Origin: Aquabacterium sp. OR-4
Lineage (GTDB): Bacteria > Pseudomonadota > Gammaproteobacteria > Burkholderiales > Burkholderiaceae_C
NCBI RefSeq assembly: GCF_025290835.2
Contig: NZ_JAOCQD020000001.1
Coordinates: 2,356,001 to 2,420,000, forward strand
Length of the DNA stretch: 64,000 nucleotides
Direction: 5' to 3'
Within the stretch, counting starts at the first letter, position 1. Each line of letters opens with the position of its first letter. Below are positions 36,698 to 46,310 of the stretch, in pieces. The position numbers and the translations under genes are program-made. The notes under the pieces are model-generated. The model was not told where the DNA came from, did no database searches, and saw nothing but the letters and a program-made list of their open reading frames with translations.

Positions 36698-37939
36698 TCA
36701 GCGCCCGGCCTGGGCGGCGGCCAGTGCCGCCAGGGTTTCATCGGGCCGCGGCAGATTGAGCTGGCGGGCCTGGCCGGCCACCTGGCGCACTGTCTCGGCG
36801 GTCAGCATCACGCGCCGGGCGCTGTGGTCAAAGTAGCGCTCAAGCGAGCCCAGCGCATCGCGCAGGTCGCTCTGCGCGGTGTCGAACTGCCGCGACAGCA
36901 GCGCCAGGCGGGCGTTGAGCAGGCGCAGCTTGAGGTTCTCCCGCAGGAACCAGGCCTGCTCGGGCGCCACCAGCATGGCCTCGGGGGCATCGATGCGGGT
37001 CACCCGCACCAGGTCGCGCACCTCTTGCCAAATGCGGCCGGTGACGGCCAGCCAGCCGTCGCGCACCGGCGTCCACCACTGCACCCAGGCGGGCTCGGCC
37101 GGCACCGAGGCGGCGCCCGAGGCCGCACGCGCCGCGGCCGCGCCCTTGGCCGCCGCGCTGGCGGCGGCACTGGCGGTGGCGCCAGCCTGGTGGTTGCGCC
37201 GCTCGATCTGCGCCGTGAGCGGCAGCTCGTCGACGGTGCGGATGGCCTCGTCGAGCCGGATGGTCAGGCTGGCGATGTCGGTCACGGCCACGGCGCGAAC
37301 ACGGTCAAGGTCGCGCGCGATGGCGCGGCGCACGCGCTCGAGCCGCGGCTGGTTCATGCGTGCCAGGCGGTCTTCGGCCTGGCGCAGCGCGGCGGTGAGC
37401 GGCTCGGCGCTGCCGGTGATGGCGCCCTGCTGCACGGCCACGCGCAGTGCGGCGTCGATGTCGGCCAGGGCGTTTTCGTCGCGCGAACGTGACAGCTGCT
37501 GGATCAGCTCTTCCAGCTGGGTGCGCTGCAGCGCGGTCTCGGACACCCGGGCGTCCAGCAGCGCCATCTTGGATTCGGTGGCCTGCACCGTGTCGAGCGC
37601 CTGGCGGGCCAGGGCGCGCGCTTCCACGGCCTGGCCCTGGCTGTCTTGCTGCCGGCGCACCAGCTCTTGCTCGAGTGCCTTGACCCGCTGCTGGCCCAGC
37701 AGCGCCAGCGTGAGCGACACCACCGCCACCGTGCCCACCAGGGCACCCACCGGCAGCGCCCAGCCCGGCAACATGGCGGCAGCCACCACCGGCACGGCGG
37801 CCGGCGGCGCGCCGGGGGCGGCGGCGGCAGACGCCACAGCAGCCGGCGCGGCGGGCGCGGCAGGCGTGGCGGCAGTGGGCGTTGCCGCGGCAGGCTCGGC
37901 GCGCGGCGGTTCGGCGGGGATATCGGTGTCGTTCACCAT
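36698..37939 (-). CDS. hemX: HemX-like membrane protein
   Basis: A 413-residue protein of the HemX family, often labelled uroporphyrinogen-III C-methyltransferase although it lacks a methyltransferase fold. An Ala/Pro-rich cytoplasmic start of about 60 residues leads to one membrane helix (LPVGALVGTVAVVSLTLALL) and a long coiled-coil periplasmic part. The ATG at 37939 (VNDTDIPAE) was chosen; in-frame starts up to 37990 add residues without similarity. A TACAAT sequence just upstream may be a -10 box. Confidence 0.88.
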   Translation of the reverse strand: MVNDTDIPAEPPRAEPAAATPTAATPAAPAAPAAVASAAAAPGAPPAAVPVVAAAMLPGWALPVGALVGTVAVVSLTLALLGQQRVKALEQELVRRQQDSQGQAVEARALARQALDTVQATESKMALLDARVSETALQRTQLEELIQQLSRSRDENALADIDAALRVAVQQGAITGSAEPLTAALRQAEDRLARMNQPRLERVRRAIARDLDRVRAVAVTDIASLTIRLDEAIRTVDELPLTAQIERRNHQAGATASAAASAAAKGAAAARAASGAASVPAEPAWVQWWTPVRDGWLAVTGRIWQEVRDLVRVTRIDAPEAMLVAPEQAWFLRENLKLRLLNARLALLSRQFDTAQSDLRDALGSLERYFDHSARRVMLTAETVRQVAGQARQLNLPRPDETLAALAAAQAGR

Positions 37940-38032
37940 CGAAATCATTGTATCGACCGCCCCCTGCCCGCCGGGCCTGTGCCGCGCCATCAGGGGCCGC
38001 GGCGGGTCAAGCCTTGCGGCGCCGGGGCGTGG

Positions 38033-38149
38033 TCATCGGGCGCTGGTTGGCCCGACATCGGTCATCGGGCGCTGGTTGGCCCGGCATCGGTCATCGGGCG
38101 CTGGTTGGCCCGACATCGGTCATCGGGCGCCGGTTGGCCCGAATGGGCC
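38033..38149. repeat. Four tandem copies of a 29-bp unit at the hemD 3' end
   Basis: Units start with TCATCGGGCGCTGGTTGGCC at 38033, 38062, 38091 and 38120 and differ by one or two bases. The last unit contains the hemD stop and its final codons, so the other three look like duplicated copies of the hemD end placed between hemD and hemX. Confidence 0.95.
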
Positions 38150-38992
38150 CAGCGCATCGGCCACCGCCTGCGGCGAAGGCTGGATGCGCTGCACCTGCCC
38201 GAAACCGAGAGCCTGCGCCGCCGCCGCGATGCGCGGGTGGGTGGCCAGCGCCCGTGACCGCGACCAGTCGGCGCCCGGGGCCAGCTGGCGCAGGTGGCCG
38301 GCGGCCTCGCTGCTGCTGAACAGCCAGGCGAAAGCCTGTGGCTCTTGCAGCGCCTCGGTCAGCCACTGCTGCTGCGCCACGCCCAGCACCGGCGCCGTGC
38401 GCCGGTAGGCGGCCACAAAGGCCACCGTGGCGCCCGCCGCGCGCAGGGTGTCGGCCAGCCAGTCGCGCCCGCCTTCGCCGCGCACCACCAGCACCGAGGC
38501 CTCCTGCCAGTGGCGGCGCGTCTGCAGGCAGCGCCACAGCGCCTCGGCGTCGAACTGCGCGCTGTCTTCGGGCGGGGTCACCACGGCCGCGTCAGGCACG
38601 CCGGCGTCGCGCAAGGCGCGGGCGGTGCCGGGGCCGGTGCTGCCGGCCCACACGCCAGCTGGCCAGGCCGCTGGCGGGCCATCGGCCCCCTGCCCGCCCG
38701 AAGCGCCCGCCGCCAGCGGCCGCCACCGGAAGAAGCTGGCCACCGCGCTGGGGCTGACAAACATCACCAGCTGCTGCGCCGGCACCGTGGCCCAGACCGC
38801 GGCCACCGCCGCGCCATCGGCCGCATCGGCAATGGCCAGCAGCGGCAGTGCACGCGCGCCCAGGCCCAGCGCCTGCAAGCGCGCCACCCACTCATCGGCC
38901 TGCGGTTGCGGCCGCGTGACCAGCACGCAGGGCGCCGATGCAGGCATGGGCGGTGCGGGCGGCCGGTCTTCAGGGGATGCGGGCAGGCTCAT
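38120..38992 (-). CDS. hemD: Uroporphyrinogen-III synthase
   Basis: A 290-residue enzyme that closes hydroxymethylbilane with inversion of ring D. The family is poorly conserved; recognisable parts are VLVTRPQPQADEWVARL near residue 23, FVSPSAVASFF and WLFSSSEAAGHLRQL, and its place between hemC and hemX is decisive. The protein ends in GPFGPTGAR, encoded by a unit of a 29-base tandem repeat. An alternative ATG lies 45 bases inside (38947). Confidence 0.9.
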   Translation of the reverse strand: MSLPASPEDRPPAPPMPASAPCVLVTRPQPQADEWVARLQALGLGARALPLLAIADAADGAAVAAVWATVPAQQLVMFVSPSAVASFFRWRPLAAGASGGQGADGPPAAWPAGVWAGSTGPGTARALRDAGVPDAAVVTPPEDSAQFDAEALWRCLQTRRHWQEASVLVVRGEGGRDWLADTLRAAGATVAFVAAYRRTAPVLGVAQQQWLTEALQEPQAFAWLFSSSEAAGHLRQLAPGADWSRSRALATHPRIAAAAQALGFGQVQRIQPSPQAVADALGPFGPTGAR

Positions 38993-39002
38993 GCCAGTCG
39001 GG

Positions 39003-39055
39003 CGGTGGCTCGGGCGATGGCTCGGGCGATGGCTCGGGCGGTGGCTCGGGTGTCA
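39003..39055. repeat. 12-bp tandem repeat between hemC and hemD
   Basis: About four copies of GGCTCGGGCGAT with small changes, directly upstream of hemD in the transcription direction. The rest of the 174-base spacer has two further copies of a GCATGGC motif and no gene. Confidence 0.8.
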
Positions 39056-39166
39056 GTGCGGGGGCATGGCGGCTGGCCGGTGCGGGGGCATGGCAGCAGG
39101 CCAGTGACCGGTGGCCGTCGGCCAGCCGCTGCGATCAACCGCCTGGCCCGCGAGGATCAGCGCGCA

Positions 39167-40114
39167 TCAGGCCGCCGGCGCCGCCAGATAGGCCTCGGCG
39201 CCCAGCCCGCGCAGCTGCGCCGCGGCCAGTTCACCCAGCGTGGTGGCGGCCGCCGTGGCATCGGCCGCCTGCAGCGGCTGGGCCTCGACCCGGGTGCGCA
39301 GCAGCGGCCGGGCCGGCTGGCTGGCCGAGCCCAGCGCGGCATCGAGCACCAGCCGATCGCCCTGCCACACCGCGTGCGCGGCCAGCGGCATGCTGCAGCT
39401 GCCACCCAGTGCACGCGACACCGCGCGCTCGGCATGCGCCGCCAGCCAGGTGGGCTGGTGGCTCAGCTGCGCCAGCTGGGCGCGCAGCGTGCTGGCATCG
39501 GCACGCACCTCGATGCCCAGTGCGCCCTGGCCGGCGGCCGGCAGCATCTCGGTCGGGGCAAAACTGGCGCGGATGCGCTCGGCCAGGCCCAGGCGCTTGA
39601 GGCCCGCGGCGGCCAGCACGATGGCGTCGTAACCGCCTTCATCAAGCTTGCGCAGCCGGGTGTCGAGGTTGCCACGCAGCGGCTCGATGCGCAGATCGGG
39701 CCGCAGGCTCAGCAGTTGCACCACGCGGCGCAGGCTGCTGGTGCCCACCACAGCGCCCGCCGGCAGTTCGGCCACGCTGGCATAGCGGCTGGAGACGAAG
39801 GCGTCGCGCGGGTCCTCGCGTTCGAGCACCGCGGCCAGCACGAAGCCTTCGGGCAGCTCCATCGGCACATCCTTGAGCGAGTGCACGGCCAGATGGGCGC
39901 GGCCTTCCTCCAGCGCGACCTCGAGCTCCTTGACGAACAGGCCCTTGCCGCCCACCTTGCTGAGCGAGCGGTCGAGGATCTGGTCGCCGCGGGTGGTCAT
40001 GCCCAGCAGCTCGACCACCAGGCCGAAACGCTGGCCCAGCAGCGCGCGCACATGTTCGGCCTGCCACAGGGCCAGGCGGCTTTCTCGGGTGGCAATCAGG
40101 GTGGTCTGGGTCAT
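39167..40114 (-). CDS. hemC: Hydroxymethylbilane synthase (porphobilinogen deaminase)
   Basis: A 315-residue enzyme that joins four porphobilinogen units. The dipyrromethane cofactor attaches to Cys240 in GGSCSMPL; other motifs are [34 protein letters not shown] with the catalytic Asp region, and [13 protein letters not shown]. Length is normal. The ATG at 40114 fits the family start. It is divergent from ppc across 179 bases. Confidence 0.97.
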   Translation of the reverse strand: MTQTTLIATRESRLALWQAEHVRALLGQRFGLVVELLGMTTRGDQILDRSLSKVGGKGLFVKELEVALEEGRAHLAVHSLKDVPMELPEGFVLAAVLEREDPRDAFVSSRYASVAELPAGAVVGTSSLRRVVQLLSLRPDLRIEPLRGNLDTRLRKLDEGGYDAIVLAAAGLKRLGLAERIRASFAPTEMLPAAGQGALGIEVRADASTLRAQLAQLSHQPTWLAAHAERAVSRALGGSCSMPLAAHAVWQGDRLVLDAALGSASQPARPLLRTRVEAQPLQAADATAAATTLGELAAAQLRGLGAEAYLAAPAA

Positions 40115-40225
40115 CGTGGGCCGGATTATCGCCGCGCACCGCTTTGGCGCGGCAGGGCGCAGGGCCACGGGCACGCGGCTTGCACGCAGCCGGCCAGCGC
40201 CTCACACGCGCGGCGCAGGCGCTGG

Positions 40226-40231
40226 TACGAT
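40226..40231 (+). promoter_or_regulatory. Candidate -10 box of ppc
   Basis: TACGAT is 63 bases before the ppc start within the hemC-ppc divergent region; no clear -35 box is seen. Confidence 0.3.
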
Positions 40232-40293
40232 CCGGCGACCCGCCTGACGATGGGTAATTTGGTTACATCACCAGAGCAACTCGGAGCCACTTC

Positions 40294-43167
40294 ATGCCAC
40301 GCGCCGCAGCCGCCAGAAAAACCAGCCCGAAAGCCAATCCCAGCAGCAAGCGGGGCGATGCCGGTGACGCGGTAGAGAAGAACAAGCCGCTGGTAGAGGA
40401 TATTCGGTTACTCGGCCGCATCCTGGGTGATGTGATCCGCGAACAAGAGGGCACCGAGGCCTTCGAGCTGATCGAACGGGTGCGCCGTCTGTCGGTGGCC
40501 TACCGGCTGAAGAAGGACGCCTCGGCCGGCCGCGTGCTCGACCGGCTGCTGAAGAACCTGTCGGCCGACCAGACGGTGAGCGTGATCCGCGCGTTCAGCT
40601 ATTTCTCGCACCTGGCCAACATTGCCGAAGACCGCCACCATGTGCGGCGCCGCGCCCACCACTCCGCCCAAGGCCACCTGCAGGAGGGCTCGCTGGCCGT
40701 CACCTTTGAGCGCCTGCACCGCGCCGACATCCGTGCCGCCGACGTGGCGCACATGCTGGCCAACGCCTACATCGCGCCGGTGCTCACCGCCCACCCCACC
40801 GAGGTGCAGCGCAAGAGCATCCTCGACGCCGAGCGCGCCGTGGCCGAGCTGGTGGGCCAGCGCGACGAGTTGCCCACCGAGCGCGAGCGCAGCGACAACG
40901 AGGCCCTGCTGCGCGCCCGCGTCACCCAGCTGTGGCAGACGCGCATGCTGCGCTACACCAAGCTGACCGTGTCCGACGAGATCGAGAACGCGCTCAGCTA
41001 CTACCAGAGCACCTTTCTGCGCCAGATTCCGCGCCTGTACCGCGAGCTCGAGCAGCACCTGCACGGCCACAGCGTGCCCAGCTTTCTGCGCATGGGCCAG
41101 TGGATTGGCGGCGACCGCGACGGCAACCCCAACGTCACCGCCGAGACGATGCGCATGGCGCTGTCCAAGCAGAGCGAGGTGGCGCTGCGCTTCTACCTCA
41201 CCGAGGTGCATGCGCTGGGCGCCGAGCTGTCGATCAGCCAGATGCTGGCCGGCGTGACGCCGGCGATGAAGGCCCTGGCCGACGCCTCGCCCGACAGCAA
41301 CCCGCACCGCGAGGACGAGCCCTACCGCCGCGCGCTGATCGGCATCTACGCCCGCCTGGCCGCCAGCCTGCACGAGCTCACCGGCACCGAGGCGCTGCGC
41401 CACGCCGTGCCGCCGCAGAACCCCTATGCCAGCCCCGAGGGGTTTCTGGCCGACCTGCGCGTCATCGAGGCCAGCCTGCAGTCGCACCATGCCCAGGCCC
41501 TGGTGGCGCCGCGCCTGGCGCCGCTGATGCGCGCGGTGCAGGTGTTCGGCTTTCACCTGGCCACGCTCGACCTGCGCCAGAGCAGCGACAAGCACGAGGC
41601 CGTGCTGGCCGAGCTGCTGGCCACCGCGCGGCTGCACCCCGACTACGCTGCTCTCGACGAAGCCGCCAAGCGCACGCTGCTGCTGCAGCTGCTGAACGAC
41701 GCGCGGCCGCTGCGCGTGCACGGCGCGGCCTATGGCGAGCTCGCGCGCAGCGAGCTGGCGATCTTTGAGACGGCGCGCGAGATGCTGGCGCGCTACGGCC
41801 GCGAGGCGCTGCGCCACTGCATCATCAGCCACACCGAAAGCGTGAGCGACCTGCTCGAGCTGCTGCTGCTGCTCAAGGAGTGCGGGCTGATGACCGGCAC
41901 GCTGGACAGCGCCGATGCCCGCAGCGCGCTGATCGTGGTGCCGCTGTTCGAGACCATCGGCGACCTGCGCCTGGCCGCGCCGATCATGCGCGAGTACTAC
42001 GCGCTGCCCGGCATCACCGCGCTGATCACCGCCAGCGGCGGCGAGCAGGACATCATGCTGGGCTACAGCGACAGCAACAAGGACGGCGGCTTCTTCACCA
42101 GCAACTGGGAGCTCTACCGCGCCGAGCTGGCGCTGGTGGCGCTGTTCGAGCCGCTGCGCGCCGAGCATGGCATCACGCTGCGCCTGTTCCACGGCCGCGG
42201 CGGCACGGTGGGCCGCGGCGGCGGCCCCAGCTACCAGGCCATCCTGGCCCAGCCGCCCGGCACGGTGAACGGCCAGATCCGCCTGACCGAGCAGGGCGAG
42301 GTGATCGGCAGCAAGTACGCCCACCCCGAGATCGGCCGCCGCAACCTCGAAACCCTGGTGGCCGCCACGCTGGAGGCCACGCTGCTGCACGGCAACAGCC
42401 AGGGCAGCAACCCGGGCGGCAGCCTGAAGTCGGGCGCGCCCAAGGCGTTTCTGGAGGCCGCGGCACAGATCAGCGACGCCAGCTTTGCCGCCTACCGCAA
42501 GCTGGTCTACGAGACCGCCGGATTCACCGACTACTTCTTCTCGGCCACGCCGATCCGCGAGATCGCCGAGCTCAACATCGGCAGCCGGCCGGCCAGCCGC
42601 AAGGCCACCCGCGCCATCGAAGACCTGCGCGCCATTCCCTGGGGCTTCAGCTGGGGCCAGTGCCGCGTGGCGCTGCCGGGCTGGTGCGGCTTTGGCTCAG
42701 CGGTCGAGGCCTTTCTGGCGGGCACCGAGGGTGGCGCCGGGGCCGACAAGCGGCTCGAGCTGCTGCAGAAGATGCACCGCCAGTGGCCGTTCTTCCGCAC
42801 CCTGCTGAGCAACATGGACATGGTGCTGGCCAAGAGCGATCTGCGCATCGCCGCGCGCTATGTCGAGCTGGTGGAGGACAAGCGCCTGGGCAAGCGCATC
42901 TTCACCGCCATCAAGGACGAGTGGGAGCGCACCGCCGCCGTGCTGTCGCAGATCACCGGCGAGGCCGAGCGCCTGCAGAGCAACCCGACGCTGGCGCGCT
43001 CGATCGAGCACCGCTTTCCCTACCTCGACCCGCTGAACCACCTGCAGGTGGAACTGATGCGCCGCTACCGCAGCCGCAAGGACGGCGCGCCCGACAACGA
43101 GCGCCTGCAACGCGGCATCCACCTGTCGATCAACGGCATCGCTGCCGGGTTGCGCAACACGGGCTGA
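40294..43167 (+). CDS. ppc: Phosphoenolpyruvate carboxylase
   Basis: A 957-residue enzyme that carboxylates phosphoenolpyruvate to oxaloacetate and refills the citric acid cycle. Catalytic motifs are complete: [11 protein letters not shown] with His167, [16 protein letters not shown], the mobile loop [14 protein letters not shown] and the C-terminal [11 protein letters not shown]. The first 35 residues are Lys/Ala/Ser-rich and are probably disordered. The divergent hemC arrangement is common in betaproteobacteria. Confidence 0.98.
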   Translation: MPRAAAARKTSPKANPSSKRGDAGDAVEKNKPLVEDIRLLGRILGDVIREQEGTEAFELIERVRRLSVAYRLKKDASAGRVLDRLLKNLSADQTVSVIRAFSYFSHLANIAEDRHHVRRRAHHSAQGHLQEGSLAVTFERLHRADIRAADVAHMLANAYIAPVLTAHPTEVQRKSILDAERAVAELVGQRDELPTERERSDNEALLRARVTQLWQTRMLRYTKLTVSDEIENALSYYQSTFLRQIPRLYRELEQHLHGHSVPSFLRMGQWIGGDRDGNPNVTAETMRMALSKQSEVALRFYLTEVHALGAELSISQMLAGVTPAMKALADASPDSNPHREDEPYRRALIGIYARLAASLHELTGTEALRHAVPPQNPYASPEGFLADLRVIEASLQSHHAQALVAPRLAPLMRAVQVFGFHLATLDLRQSSDKHEAVLAELLATARLHPDYAALDEAAKRTLLLQLLNDARPLRVHGAAYGELARSELAIFETAREMLARYGREALRHCIISHTESVSDLLELLLLLKECGLMTGTLDSADARSALIVVPLFETIGDLRLAAPIMREYYALPGITALITASGGEQDIMLGYSDSNKDGGFFTSNWELYRAELALVALFEPLRAEHGITLRLFHGRGGTVGRGGGPSYQAILAQPPGTVNGQIRLTEQGEVIGSKYAHPEIGRRNLETLVAATLEATLLHGNSQGSNPGGSLKSGAPKAFLEAAAQISDASFAAYRKLVYETAGFTDYFFSATPIREIAELNIGSRPASRKATRAIEDLRAIPWGFSWGQCRVALPGWCGFGSAVEAFLAGTEGGAGADKRLELLQKMHRQWPFFRTLLSNMDMVLAKSDLRIAARYVELVEDKRLGKRIFTAIKDEWERTAAVLSQITGEAERLQSNPTLARSIEHRFPYLDPLNHLQVELMRRYRSRKDGAPDNERLQRGIHLSINGIAAGLRNTG

Positions 43168-43245
43168 GCGGCGGCGCCGGGGCGGGGCCGGGCAGGCATG
43201 GCCTAACGGGCGCCAGGGGCGGGGCTCCGAGCGCCGAGGGCCGGC

Positions 43246-43293
43246 GCATCACGCGGGTGATGCCACCCACGCCCCCCCCCGGTTTGCGGGGGG
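43246..43293. terminator. Two hairpins between ppc and the PEP-CTERM gene
   Basis: GCATCAC/GTGATGC (43246-43263) and a six-base C/G stem with loop GGTTTGC (43275-43293). They precede the sigma-type promoter of the next gene and may end the ppc transcript. Confidence 0.4.
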
Positions 43294-43295
43294 CG

Positions 43296-43325
43296 GGCCT
43301 GCATCCGCTGCGCAGCGCACGCGTA
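43296..43325 (+). promoter_or_regulatory. Putative ECF-sigma promoter of the PEP-CTERM gene
   Basis: GGCCTGCATCCGC (43296-43308), 12 bases, then GCGTA (43321-43325). The same 13-base block, 13 bases and GCGTA occur upstream of the ECF sigma gene at 45854-45884, which suggests both are read by that sigma factor. Confidence 0.6.
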
Positions 43326-43381
43326 TGCAGCGGGTAACTGCCCGCCGGTGGGGGTGGGCAGAGTCACCCAAGGAGCCTCGC

Positions 43382-44263
43382 ATGAACCCGTTCCATTCAA
43401 TCCGCCCGGCCACGCTGGCCGCGGCCAGCGCCCTGATCCTGGCCAGTTCGGCCAGCCAGGCCATCACGCTGGTGGGCCTGACCAGCGCCAACGAGATGGC
43501 ACGCATCGACACCGTGTCGATGCTCGACACGCGCATGGCCATCACCGGCCTGAGCCTGCCCGGCGAGCGCCTGGTGGGCGTGGACACCCGCCCGAGCGAC
43601 GGCATGCTCTACGCCGTGAGCACCGCCAGCAAGCTCTACACGATCAACGCAGGCACCGGCGCCGCCACCTGGCGCGCCGACCTGTCGGCCGCCGTGATCG
43701 ATGGCTCGCGCGGCTACGGCATCGACTTCAATCCGGTGGCCGACTACGGCGGTGCCACCTCGCTGCGCCTGGTGAGCAGCAGTGGCGACAACTTCGCCAT
43801 CAACGCCAACACCGGCGTGGTGGGCAATGCCGCCAACAAGATCGCCAGCGGCTACAGCGCGGTGGCCTACACCAACAGCATGCCGCTGGCGCCGCCGGCA
43901 CCGGCCAGCACCGCGCTGTACTACATCGACAGCAGCAGCGACATGTTGCGCCGCGCCGGCAGCGCCTTCAACACGCCCACCCTCACCGATGTGGGCGCGC
44001 TGGGCATCGATGTGCTCAAGGCCAACGGCTTCGACATCGCCGGCAACGGCATGGCCTATGCCGCGCTGACCCTGGACGACAGCAGCCTGGCCACCGGCCT
44101 GTACAGCATTGATCTCGGCACCGGCCAGGCCACGCTGCTGCGCTCGTACCAGGGCACGCTGTCGGGCCTGACCGTCAGCGCCGTGCCCGAACCAGGCAGC
44201 TATGCCTTGATGGCCGCCGGCCTGGCCCTGGTGGGCCTGGTGGCACGCCGCCGTCGCGGCTGA
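43382..44263 (+). CDS. DUF4394-like protein with PEP-CTERM sorting signal
   Basis: A 293-residue exported protein. A signal peptide (TLAAASALILASSASQA, cleavage near residue 28) is followed by a beta-propeller-like domain of DUF4394 type (ITLVGLTSANEMARIDTVS) and a C-terminal PEP-CTERM tripartite signal: VPEPGS, a hydrophobic helix and an Arg-rich end (ARRRRG). Such proteins are cut by exosortase and linked to exopolysaccharide secretion; no exosortase gene is in the window. The mature protein is Ala, Ser and Thr rich. It appears to be controlled by the nearby ECF sigma factor. ATG at 43382 follows AAGGAG. Confidence 0.85.
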   Translation: MNPFHSIRPATLAAASALILASSASQAITLVGLTSANEMARIDTVSMLDTRMAITGLSLPGERLVGVDTRPSDGMLYAVSTASKLYTINAGTGAATWRADLSAAVIDGSRGYGIDFNPVADYGGATSLRLVSSSGDNFAINANTGVVGNAANKIASGYSAVAYTNSMPLAPPAPASTALYYIDSSSDMLRRAGSAFNTPTLTDVGALGIDVLKANGFDIAGNGMAYAALTLDDSSLATGLYSIDLGTGQATLLRSYQGTLSGLTVSAVPEPGSYALMAAGLALVGLVARRRRG

Positions 44264-44370
44264 TCGCGGGGGCCATCGCCAACGCCGGCAGGGGCCGGCG
44301 TCCGGCTCGCCACCTGGCCACCTGGCCGCCTGCCCTGCCCTGCCCCGCCCTGCCAGGCCCGTCTGGCCAG

Positions 44371-44427
44371 GCCTGGCCAGGCCTGGCCTGGCCTGGCCTG
44401 GCCTGGCCTGGCCTGTCCTGCCCTGGC
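44371..44427. repeat. Pentanucleotide array (GCCTG)n
   Basis: About nine GCCTG units with a few variants fill the gap up to the anti-sigma stop codon. The convergent gap of 164 bases contains no gene. Confidence 0.9.
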
Positions 44428-45135
44428 CTACAGCTGCAGCTTGCCGGCGTAAACCACCGGCCCGCTTGGCGCCCCGGTGGGCGAACCGCCCGGGGGCTCC
44501 ACGCTCACCGCCAGCGCCGCGGTCTTGCCGGCATCCAGCAGCGACGCCGGCAGGCGATCGCGCCGCAGCACCGTGACGCCGGCCGCCGAGATCAGGCCCA
44601 GTGACCTGGGCGCGCCCTGCGGCGGCACGGCCCACAGCTCGAGCGCACGGTCGGCCGCCAGGGCCACCGGCTGCAGCGGCCGCATCACCATCGACTGGCC
44701 ATCGCCGCTGACGCTGGCCACCAGCGTGGTGCTGGGCGCGCCGGCCTCGGTGGCCTGCAATACCACCACCACCGGCGGCGCGTCACCGGCCCCTGGCTGC
44801 TGCTGCAGCAGCACCGCCAGCGACAGACTGGCCACCGCGGCCACGCCGGTGGCCGCCCGCCACCAGCCCAGCCGCTGCCACCAGGCCTGCGGTGCAGCCC
44901 GCGGCCACAGGCGTTGCTCGATGCGCCGCCACACCTCGGGCGGCACCGGCACCGGGGCAATCACGCCGGTGAGCGGCATCAGGCGCTGCTGCCAGGCCGC
45001 CACCGCGGTGCGCAGCGCCGGATGGCCCGGCATCAGCGCCTCGAAGCGCCGCCGCGCCGCGCCGCGCAGCGAGCCTGCCACGTACTGGGCCGCCAGGGCG
45101 TCGGCCAGATCACGTCGACCGTAGTCCATGCTCAA
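44428..45135 (-). CDS. Anti-sigma factor (RskA-like)
   Basis: A 235-residue single-pass membrane protein. The cytoplasmic N-terminus (about 1-90) has the anti-sigma ZAS-like helices without the zinc Cys/His set (LADALAAQYVAGSLRGAARRRFEAL), one membrane helix is near residue 100 (ATGVAAVASLSLAVLL), and the periplasmic RskA domain follows (LELWAVPPQGAPRSLGLI). It should hold the sigma factor inactive. Its start overlaps the sigma stop as ATGA, so the two are made in balance. An inner ATG at 45129 is possible. Confidence 0.9.
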   Translation of the reverse strand: MSMDYGRRDLADALAAQYVAGSLRGAARRRFEALMPGHPALRTAVAAWQQRLMPLTGVIAPVPVPPEVWRRIEQRLWPRAAPQAWWQRLGWWRAATGVAAVASLSLAVLLQQQPGAGDAPPVVVVLQATEAGAPSTTLVASVSGDGQSMVMRPLQPVALAADRALELWAVPPQGAPRSLGLISAAGVTVLRRDRLPASLLDAGKTAALAVSVEPPGGSPTGAPSGPVVYAGKLQL

Positions 45136-45797
45136 GCCCCTTGCGCAGCGTCTTGCGCCGCCGCCGTGCGGCCGCTGGCGCGGTCGAGGCAGGCGCGCAG
45201 GGTCAGCAGGGCGCGGCGCGCCCAGCTTTTCACCGTGCCCAGGGGCTGGCTCAGGTGATCGGCCACCTCGCTGTGCGACAGGCCGTCAAAGAAGGTCAGC
45301 GCCACGGTCTGGCGCTGCTGGGCGCTCAGGTGGGTCATGCAGCGCTGCAACTGCAGGGCGTCGCTGGCCTGCTCCAGCAGCGCGGCCGGGCCGGGGCGGC
45401 CGTCGGGCACATGGTCGTAGGCGTCGCCGGGGGCAAAACCATCGCCATCGTCGCGCCCGCGGTGGGCCGACTCCATCACCGGCTGCGACTGGGCCCGCCG
45501 CAGGCTGTCGATGGCGCGGTTGCGCGCAATCTGGGTCAGCCAGGTCAGCGGCTGCGCGCGCTGGGCATCAAAGCTGCCGGCCGCCTTCCACACCGCCACG
45601 TAGACCTCCTGCAGCAGGTCTTCGGCGATGGCGCGGTCGCGCTGGATGCGCAACATCACGGCCAGCAGGTGGCCGCAGGTGAGCTGGTACAGCTCGGCAA
45701 AGGCCTGGCGGTCGCCCAGCGCACTGCGCGCCAGGTGCCGCTCGAGCGTGCGGCTGCGTTCGGACCACGCATGCAGGTCGGTCTGGGCAAGGGTCAT
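45132..45797 (-). CDS. ECF sigma factor (SigK-like)
   Basis: A 221-residue RNA polymerase sigma-70 family member. Region 2 (about 35-105: LLAVMLRIQRDRAIAEDLLQEVYVAVWK-type, TWLTQIARNRAIDSLRR) and region 4 (about 150-205: LSAQQRQTVALTFFDGLSHSEVADHL, LGTVKSWARRAL) are both present. Paired with the anti-sigma gene, which overlaps its stop. Its own upstream region carries the same motif as the PEP-CTERM gene, consistent with autoregulation. ATG at 45797 fits the family start; a longer frame to 45983 lacks similarity. Confidence 0.92.
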   Translation of the reverse strand: MTLAQTDLHAWSERSRTLERHLARSALGDRQAFAELYQLTCGHLLAVMLRIQRDRAIAEDLLQEVYVAVWKAAGSFDAQRAQPLTWLTQIARNRAIDSLRRAQSQPVMESAHRGRDDGDGFAPGDAYDHVPDGRPGPAALLEQASDALQLQRCMTHLSAQQRQTVALTFFDGLSHSEVADHLSQPLGTVKSWARRALLTLRACLDRASGRTAAAQDAAQGA

Positions 45798-45853
45798 GGG
45801 CCTGGTGTGGGTCAGCGGACGGGCAAGCGGATCATGCCCGCATCGCCGAACGC

Positions 45854-45884
45854 TACGCAGTGCAGACCCTGGCGGATGCAGGCC
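45854..45884 (-). promoter_or_regulatory. Putative autoregulated promoter of the ECF sigma gene
   Basis: On the minus strand GGCCTGCATCCGC (45884-45872), 13 bases, GCGTA (45858-45854), then about 57 bases to the start codon. The motif is shared with 43296-43325; the spacer differs by one base. Confidence 0.6.
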
Positions 45885-45960
45885 ACCGCCCGGGCCTGGC
45901 CAGGCACAACTTGGCAACCCCGATGCCACCAAGCCAGAGCTGCCGCGCAGCCCCAAAGGA

Positions 45961-45994
45961 AAACGCCCGCAGTGCTTGCACACTGCGGGCGTTT
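45961..45994 (-). terminator. Rho-independent terminator of tRNA-Glu
   Basis: A perfect 14-base-pair stem (AAACGCCCGCAGTG, loop CTTGCA) eight bases after the tRNA 3' end, followed on the minus strand by TTTTCCTTT. Confidence 0.85.
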
Positions 45995-46002
45995 CGCTGA
46001 CT

Positions 46003-46078
46003 TGGCGTCCCCTAGGGGATTCGAACCCCTGTAATCACCGTGAAAGGGTGGTGTCCTAGGCCTCTAGACGAAGGGGAC
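46003..46078 (-). tRNA. tRNA-Glu (anticodon TTC)
   Basis: A 76-base cloverleaf with acceptor GTCCCCT/AGGGGAC, anticodon loop CTTTCAC and T-arm GGGTTCGAATCCC; CCA encoded. It lies 50 bases after tRNA-Ala in the same transcript, close to gltX, whose product charges it. Confidence 0.97.
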
Positions 46079-46128
46079 TGAAACCTTCACATCGTTTGAA
46101 CAGCGCCATCAACATCCCGAAGGAAAGT

Positions 46129-46204
<76 letters not shown>

Positions 46205-46310
46205 ATTTTGCTGCGACCCGCTGCGCTTTGGCTTCACACTGCTTTTGACTGCCGTGCCGCCTTGCTGCTGCGTTTCGCTTCAAACGTTTTGCTGTTCAAG
46301 CGAGTCCATG

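Noticed and set aside
38033..38149. CRISPR-like array
   Set aside because: The 29-base units are directly adjacent with no spacers; this is a tandem repeat that includes the hemD stop.
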